Source: UBA1431 sp049324235 | Lineage (GTDB): Bacteria; Bacillota; Clostridia; Christensenellales; UBA1431 | Direction of reading: 5' to 3' | Length of the DNA stretch: 64,000 nt | Assembly: GCA_049324235.1 (NCBI GenBank) | Contig: JBMOLJ010000060.1 | Coordinates: 1-64,000 of the forward strand | In this document: positions 59,852-64,000 of the stretch, piece by piece | Numbering within the stretch: position 1 is the stretch's first letter | How the letters are laid out: each line of letters begins with the position of its first letter | Position numbers and translations under genes: made by a program | Notes under the pieces: generated by a model | Told to the model about the DNA's origin: nothing | What the model saw: the letters and a program-made list of their open reading frames with translations, nothing else | Database searches by the model: none

Positions 59852-59940
59852 CAAACTTTGCATCCGCCCGAAAGGAAGGGACGCAAAGTCCAGGGCCTTC
59901 CCGTACATATCACGGATGGCAACCGGTTGCCGAAGGGGAA
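59852..59940 (+). promoter_or_regulatory. Cyclic-di-GMP-I (GEMM-I) riboswitch upstream of the GH18 gene
   Basis: Plus-strand RNA: CAAACTTTGCATCCGCCCGA AAGG closes a GAAA tetraloop, then GGGACGCAAAG (59878-59888) with TCCAGGGCCTTCC, then the second stem GGATGGCAACCGGTTGCCGA AGG. The GGGACGCAAAGYC-AGGGCC series and the GGCAACCGGTTGCC hairpin are diagnostic. The coding start is at 60009. A T-run (GTTTTT) follows the aptamer directly, and a small GTTG/CAAC hairpin comes after it. The expression platform is not obvious and could act on transcription or on the ribosome site. Confidence 0.9.
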
Positions 59941-60008
59941 GTTTTTATGTTGTTTCCACAACACAAGAACCACCTTTTACAAATTTAGATAATAAGAGGT
60001 TGGTATGG

Positions 60009-61766
60009 ATGAAAAGAATCCAAAATATCCTTCTCGTTCTGATCGCATTCTTCGTGTTTTCGGTTGGAACAACAAACGTACAGGCGGCCACAGACCGAAC
60101 ACCGCCCACAAAACCCACAGGCCTTGCTGTCTCATCCGTAACCCAGACAACGGTTAAACTGCGGTGGACGGCCTCCAGGGACAACACCGGCGTCTATTCT
60201 TACAGAATATACCGCAATAATAAATATATCGGCTCCACTAAATCGACAGTCTATACGGTCAAGGGGCTTACCTCCGGTAAATCGTATGCGTTCTATGTAA
60301 AAGCAACCGACAAAAGAAAAAACTATTCAAAGCCCAGCGCAACCATCCGTGTGCAAACTCTGCCCAAAAATAATGCAGCGCCTGCCTCCTCGGCAAGTAA
60401 GACGGGCACTACGGGTACCTCCAAAAAGGATACGCAAGCCCCGACCGCGCCAACAAGCCTTTCCGTTGCTTCCGTGAACGCCGATTCGGCAAGCCTTACA
60501 TGGAAGCCTTCGACCGATAATGTCAGTGTCGCCGCCTATCTGGTGTACAGGAACAGCGTAAACATCGAGTCCGTTTCGGGTACAAGCTATAGCGCAACGG
60601 GCCTGACACCCTCGACATCCTACTCCTTCTGTGTAAAGGCCCGCGACGCTGCGGGCAATTTGTCCCCTGCCAGCAATACGGTGACGTTCAAAACGGCAGC
60701 CATACCCCCAATCGGCAGAATCATCGCCGGATATTACGCGTCATGGGCTGCCTACTCAGGATATACGCCCGATAAAATCCCGGCGGCGCAACTGACCCAT
60801 ATTACCTATGCCTTTGCTAATATCGACGATAACCTGAAAGTTGAAATGGGCGATCCCTATGTGGATGCGTCAAATTTTACAAAACTGAACGCACTGAAGA
60901 AGCTCTATCCCAACATCAAAACGCTCATTTCTGTCGGCGGCTGGGACTGGTCGGGCAAGTTCTCGGACGCGGCGCTGACCGATGCAAGCCGCACGGCTTT
61001 TGCAGACAGCGCGGTTGCCTTTATCAAGCAATACGGCTTCGACGGCGTGGATATCGACTGGGAGTATCCCTGCGGGGGCGGGCTTGCCGCCAATACCGCA
61101 AGGCCAGAGGATAAGCATAATTTTACGCTTCTCATGATGAAGCTGCGCGAGAAGCTGGACGTACAAGGCGCTGTCGACGGGAGACATTACCTGCTCACTT
61201 TTGCTGGGGGGGCCGGAACCGGCTATGCCGCAAACACCGAGCTTTCGCTGCTGGCAGGGTATGTCGATTTCGCTACCGTCATGACCTATGATATACACGG
61301 CACATGGGATAATTATACGGATTTCAACGCGCCGCTCCACACGCCTTCCGAGCCGTCTCCGCAATACAAATGGAGCGTGGATGCGGCCATCAAACTCTGG
61401 CAGTCCAAGGGTTTCCCTGCATCCAAAACCGTCATGGGGGTGCCGTTCTACGGATACAGGTATACCGGAGTAGCCACCGCCAACAACGGACTATACCAGC
61501 GCTTTACCGGCGGCGCTTCCATTTCCTATGACGCGATCGTATCCTCGTATCTCAACAATTCGTCGTATATACGGCGGTACCATACGGACGCGCGCGTGCC
61601 CTGGCTGCTGGGCGGCTCCACGTTCATCTCGTATGACGACCCGCAGTCCATCGCCGAAAAGGCGGCGTACATCAATTCCGGCGGGATCGCGGGCGCAGCC
61701 ATATGGGAGCTTTCCTGCAACACGAACGGCACGCTGCTAAGCGCGCTGTATAACGGTTTGAAATAG
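60009..61766 (+). CDS. Secreted GH18 chitinase-like enzyme with two fibronectin type III domains
   Basis: 585 residues. A signal peptide ends after SVGTTNVQA. Two FN3 domains follow (about 32-118, PTKPTGLAVSSVTQTTVKLR W; and 145-230, PTAPTSLSVASVNADSASLT W), joined by an Ala/Ser/Thr linker. The GH18 barrel covers about 237-580 with IIAGYYASWAAYSGYTPDKI, TLISVGGWDW, and the catalytic DGVDIDWEYP (DxxDxDxE, near 344-351), then FATVMTYDIHGTWDNYTDF and MGVPFYGYRY. It should hydrolyse chitin or N-acetylglucosamine polymers outside the cell. GAGG lies nine bases before the ATG. A c-di-GMP riboswitch leader controls it. Confidence 0.95.
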   Translation: MKRIQNILLVLIAFFVFSVGTTNVQAATDRTPPTKPTGLAVSSVTQTTVKLRWTASRDNTGVYSYRIYRNNKYIGSTKSTVYTVKGLTSGKSYAFYVKATDKRKNYSKPSATIRVQTLPKNNAAPASSASKTGTTGTSKKDTQAPTAPTSLSVASVNADSASLTWKPSTDNVSVAAYLVYRNSVNIESVSGTSYSATGLTPSTSYSFCVKARDAAGNLSPASNTVTFKTAAIPPIGRIIAGYYASWAAYSGYTPDKIPAAQLTHITYAFANIDDNLKVEMGDPYVDASNFTKLNALKKLYPNIKTLISVGGWDWSGKFSDAALTDASRTAFADSAVAFIKQYGFDGVDIDWEYPCGGGLAANTARPEDKHNFTLLMMKLREKLDVQGAVDGRHYLLTFAGGAGTGYAANTELSLLAGYVDFATVMTYDIHGTWDNYTDFNAPLHTPSEPSPQYKWSVDAAIKLWQSKGFPASKTVMGVPFYGYRYTGVATANNGLYQRFTGGASISYDAIVSSYLNNSSYIRRYHTDARVPWLLGGSTFISYDDPQSIAEKAAYINSGGIAGAAIWELSCNTNGTLLSALYNGLK

Positions 61767-61812
61767 GATTATTCTGTGGGTTTGAGCGTGGCAATACCGC
61801 TTCGCAGCATGG

Positions 61813-61836
61813 GAGGGCGGGAAATCCCCCGCCCTC
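61813..61836. terminator. Hairpin between the GH18 gene and the lipoprotein at 61836
   Basis: GAGGGCGGG pairs with CCCGCCCTC around GAAATCC-like sequence. It lies between convergent genes. No T-run. Confidence 0.6.
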
Positions 61837-62462
61837 TATAGATTATAATCACCCTGAATTGTAAGCCACCAGCCCGCACCGTCTTTTGAACATGAACTGA
61901 ATATGAGGTAAATATCTCCAGCTTCATATACTAAATCATAGTAATTATTCTCAGCAACCGGTATAATTTCTGTTTTCCCCGGACCGAGCAGCTTTTGAAT
62001 CTGTGTGTAATTCATGTCCTCCTTGATACCATTTAATGCGATTTTTTCATGATCACATTCAACCATCGTTAATGGGGCTTCATCAAGTTTATAATCGTAA
62101 TCATTGTAAACAAAAGTGATTCCGAGTTTCGCATAATGGTATCCTTCCCAGGAATTTTCAGCTCCGGTCATGACTTTTTCATAATCATTTCCCAGCTTTT
62201 TGATTAACTCGGGGTACTTCAGTTCAAAAAAGCTCTCACAATCCGATACTTTAATTCCGCTTGTCATGATTACCGTATCCCGGGTAAGCTTAAATTTACC
62301 GGTTGTGGCGGGTATATTTATTTGGGCGGGCGTGCTCGTAGTGGTAATTACAGCCGTACTTATGGCATCTGTCACCGCGGGCGTGTTCATCGCCGGTTGC
62401 GCGTTGCAACCGGTCAGAGACACCACAACAATAAGCACTATCAAAAACGAAAATTTCTTCAT
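61836..62462 (-). CDS. Lipoprotein of unknown function
   Basis: 208 residues. A signal with lipobox SLTGC is followed by a Thr/Ala/Pro linker (TPAVTDAISTAVITTTSTPA). The folded part begins TTGKFKLTRDTVIMTSGIKV and contains KYPELIKKLGNDYEKVMTGA, GITFVYNDYDYKLDEAPLTM and MNYTQIQKLLGPGKTEIIP. It looks like a small alpha/beta sensor or inhibitor-like domain; no family recognised. GGGGGGACAGAGA precedes the ATG. Monocistronic and convergent with the GH18 gene. Confidence 0.82.
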   Translation of the reverse strand: MKKFSFLIVLIVVVSLTGCNAQPAMNTPAVTDAISTAVITTTSTPAQINIPATTGKFKLTRDTVIMTSGIKVSDCESFFELKYPELIKKLGNDYEKVMTGAENSWEGYHYAKLGITFVYNDYDYKLDEAPLTMVECDHEKIALNGIKEDMNYTQIQKLLGPGKTEIIPVAENNYYDLVYEAGDIYLIFSSCSKDGAGWWLTIQGDYNL

Positions 62463-62630
62463 TCTCTGTCCCCCCGTTTATACCATGTTCAACCAAATTA
62501 TACCAAAACACAGGGCTTTTTGCCGCAACAATTATCATCTGGACGGGATGAATACAAAAAACTATAATAGCACTATACCCCGAATATAACGTTACCGCAT
62601 TAAGTTAGACCCTGAGAGGAATGAAAACGG

Positions 62631-63821
62631 TTGAATGATTTAAAGAAGCTGAACCTGAAAATGCACGCGCTGGTCATTTTCCGCCGTCTGCTGAGCGACG
62701 CATTGCTCACGCGCCTGTCCGGTCTGCTCGCCTGCGCCGGTAAGCCTTTGGCGGAGCGGGTGAATAATTATGCATCCTTCGTTTCCCTGCTTTATACGGA
62801 AAACGGCAATCTCACCGATTCCATACTTGAGCGTGTCCTGTCGGACGAAAATATCTATGTTTTGAAGCGCGCGCAAAACCAGCCAACCGGCAGCCGGCTT
62901 GAAGAATGCCTGCTGCATGAGCTGAAAGTCCTGGAAGAGATTTCGCAACTGACAGCCCAGCAGGTAAGGGAATTTCTGGGTTATGACGGGTACCTGCCGG
63001 TCTGGGAAACCACGGCTGTCGATTTTCACACCGCTTACATGAACCGCATGGACAACATTTCCTCCATAGGATACGGCATGTTTTCAAAGCATCATATGTT
63101 CGTTGTGAAGAACGGCGCCATCTCTCCGGTCAGGTCGCCTGATTGCATACAGTTATCCGATCTCAAAAGCTATGAGGCGGAACGTCAGGCGGTGATCGCG
63201 AACACGCTCGCTTTACTTAAAGGAAAACCGGCGGCCAACGTCCTTTTGTACGGCGACGCCGGAACAGGAAAATCGTCCACGGTCAAAGCAATCGTCAATG
63301 CGTATAAGGGCCGGGGGCTGCGGCTGATCGAGATCACAAAAACGCAGTTTCGGGATATACCTGTAATCGCACAGGAACTGAGCGCGAATCCGTTAAAATT
63401 CATTCTGTTTATCGACGATCTCTCGTTTACTGGCGACAACGACGATTTCAGGGCGTTAAAGGCGGTTCTGGAAGGCTCTGTGTTTGCAAAGACTGTCAAT
63501 GTGGCGATATATGCGACCAGCAACAGGCGGCATCTGGTAAAAGAGTCGTTCTCGGACAGGGCCGGAGACGACATCCACCGCAACGAAACCATACAGGAAC
63601 TTGCTTCCCTGTCCGAGCGTTTCGGGCTTTCGGTCAATTTCTTCAAGCCGGATAAGGAGCGGTATCTGGAGATAATCCGCGGGCTGAAAACGCAGTACGG
63701 CATCAGGGTGCAGGATGATGAGCTGGAAAAAGAAGCGGAAATGTACGCGCTCAGACGCGGCGGACGCTCCCCCAGGATCGCGCGCCAGTTCATGGACTAC
63801 CTTATCAGCATCGAGGAGTAA
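62631..63821 (+). CDS. DUF815 family ATPase
   Basis: 396 residues. The N-terminal 180 residues are helical (LLSDALLTRLSGLLACAGKP, ERVNNYASFVSLLYTENGNL). The ATPase half has Walker A YGDAGTGKSSTVKA, Walker B FILFIDDLSF, sensor-like VAIYATSNRRHLV, and a helical lid ending ARQFMDYLISIEE, the DUF815 pattern. The predicted TTG start has AGAGG eleven bases upstream; an internal ATG at 62661 is an alternative. DUF815 proteins are cytoplasmic AAA+-like ATPases of unknown target, widespread in Firmicutes. Only a family A repeat follows. Confidence 0.9.
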   Translation: MNDLKKLNLKMHALVIFRRLLSDALLTRLSGLLACAGKPLAERVNNYASFVSLLYTENGNLTDSILERVLSDENIYVLKRAQNQPTGSRLEECLLHELKVLEEISQLTAQQVREFLGYDGYLPVWETTAVDFHTAYMNRMDNISSIGYGMFSKHHMFVVKNGAISPVRSPDCIQLSDLKSYEAERQAVIANTLALLKGKPAANVLLYGDAGTGKSSTVKAIVNAYKGRGLRLIEITKTQFRDIPVIAQELSANPLKFILFIDDLSFTGDNDDFRALKAVLEGSVFAKTVNVAIYATSNRRHLVKESFSDRAGDDIHRNETIQELASLSERFGLSVNFFKPDKERYLEIIRGLKTQYGIRVQDDELEKEAEMYALRRGGRSPRIARQFMDYLISIEE

Positions 63822-63902
63822 GACTGTGTAGGAAAGAAACGCGGTTTGCCCGTTCTGGCTATTTGATAAAGTATCTTTTTGTATTAAAATTCTTCGGCCG
63901 CA

Positions 63903-63929
63903 AAGATTCTTCCGCTATACTCAGATGAC
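63903..63929. repeat. Dispersed palindromic repeat, family A, copy 4 (partial)
   Basis: AAGATTCTTCCGCTATACTC AGATGAC matches the right arm of the other copies with a few changes. The left arm is degenerate or absent. The remaining 63930-64000 shows no gene. Confidence 0.6.
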
Positions 63930-64000
63930 GGACATAGGTTTTCGATAAACTGAATGCGGCTGAATAAGCCGCATTTTTATGAATTCCTACACGGTCAGCC

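Noticed and set aside
1..64000. CRISPR arrays, prophage, integrase or tRNA/rRNA genes
   Set aside because: No regularly spaced direct repeats, recombinase motifs or cloverleaf sequences were recognised.

Overview
The window is a piece of chromosome from an anaerobic, Gram-positive-type (monoderm) member of the Bacillota, most likely class Clostridia. Pointers are strong AGGAGG-type ribosome sites, Firmicute-specific genes (GlpP antiterminator, YlbF, YmaF, DUF1540, DUF815), a Tad pilus locus without an outer-membrane secretin, a 2-hydroxyacyl-CoA dehydratase-type activase locus and two class I cyclic-di-GMP riboswitches. GC content looks moderate by eye. I see no rRNA, tRNA, CRISPR array, integrase, transposase or prophage. 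Genus cannot be decided from this window.

Layout. 1-6.5 kb: accessory lipoproteins, a GyrI-like/DUF3788 pair, trans-aconitate methyltransferase and GTP-dependent PEP carboxykinase. 6.9-15 kb: a large multi-HAMP chemoreceptor, then a possible catabolic locus (short-chain dehydrogenase, unknown permease, divergent CdaR-type regulator with a palindromic site) and an APC amino-acid permease. 15.2-20.5 kb: response regulator, intramembrane-type histidine kinase and MacB/FtsX-type ABC exporter, a likely envelope-stress module. 20.6-27.6 kb: gamma carbonic anhydrase, MFS transporter, a three-gene acyl-CoA dehydratase activase locus, DUF1540 protein and a PocR-domain sensor kinase. 27.9-34.7 kb: envelope proteins, a YkuI-like EAL phosphodiesterase, an AAA/VWA operon, YmaF.

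34.8-44.3 kb is a complete Tad (type IVc, Flp) pilus operon on the minus strand: prepilin peptidase, Flp pilin, two TadE/G-like pseudopilins, RcpC/CpaB, TadZ, TadA, TadB, TadC, a DUF192 protein and a DivIVA-like coiled-coil protein. Its leader carries a near-consensus promoter, a c-di-GMP-I aptamer and an intrinsic terminator. A second c-di-GMP-I aptamer precedes a secreted GH18 chitinase-like protein at 60 kb. With the EAL phosphodiesterase, this outlines a small c-di-GMP regulon covering surface attachment and polysaccharide or glycan hydrolysis.

44.5-49.7 kb: argJ, ylbF, a polyol-type dehydrogenase and an FGGY kinase. 49.9-58.2 kb: a glycerol / glycerol-3-phosphate operon (glpP, leader terminator, glpK, GlpA-like oxidase with BON and [2Fe-2S] domains, FAD/NAD oxidoreductase, DUF1667, an alkyl-DHAP-synthase-like flavoprotein, and a protein that resembles a CCG-domain subunit without its cysteines). 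58.4-64 kb: M14 peptidase with peptidoglycan-binding domains, the chitinase, a lipoprotein and a DUF815 ATPase.

Two dispersed non-coding repeat families run through the window. One is short and palindromic (four copies). The other is up to about 240 bp, has structured ends with compensatory changes, and repeatedly sits just upstream of the ribosome site of a minus-strand gene, including inside the Tad operon.
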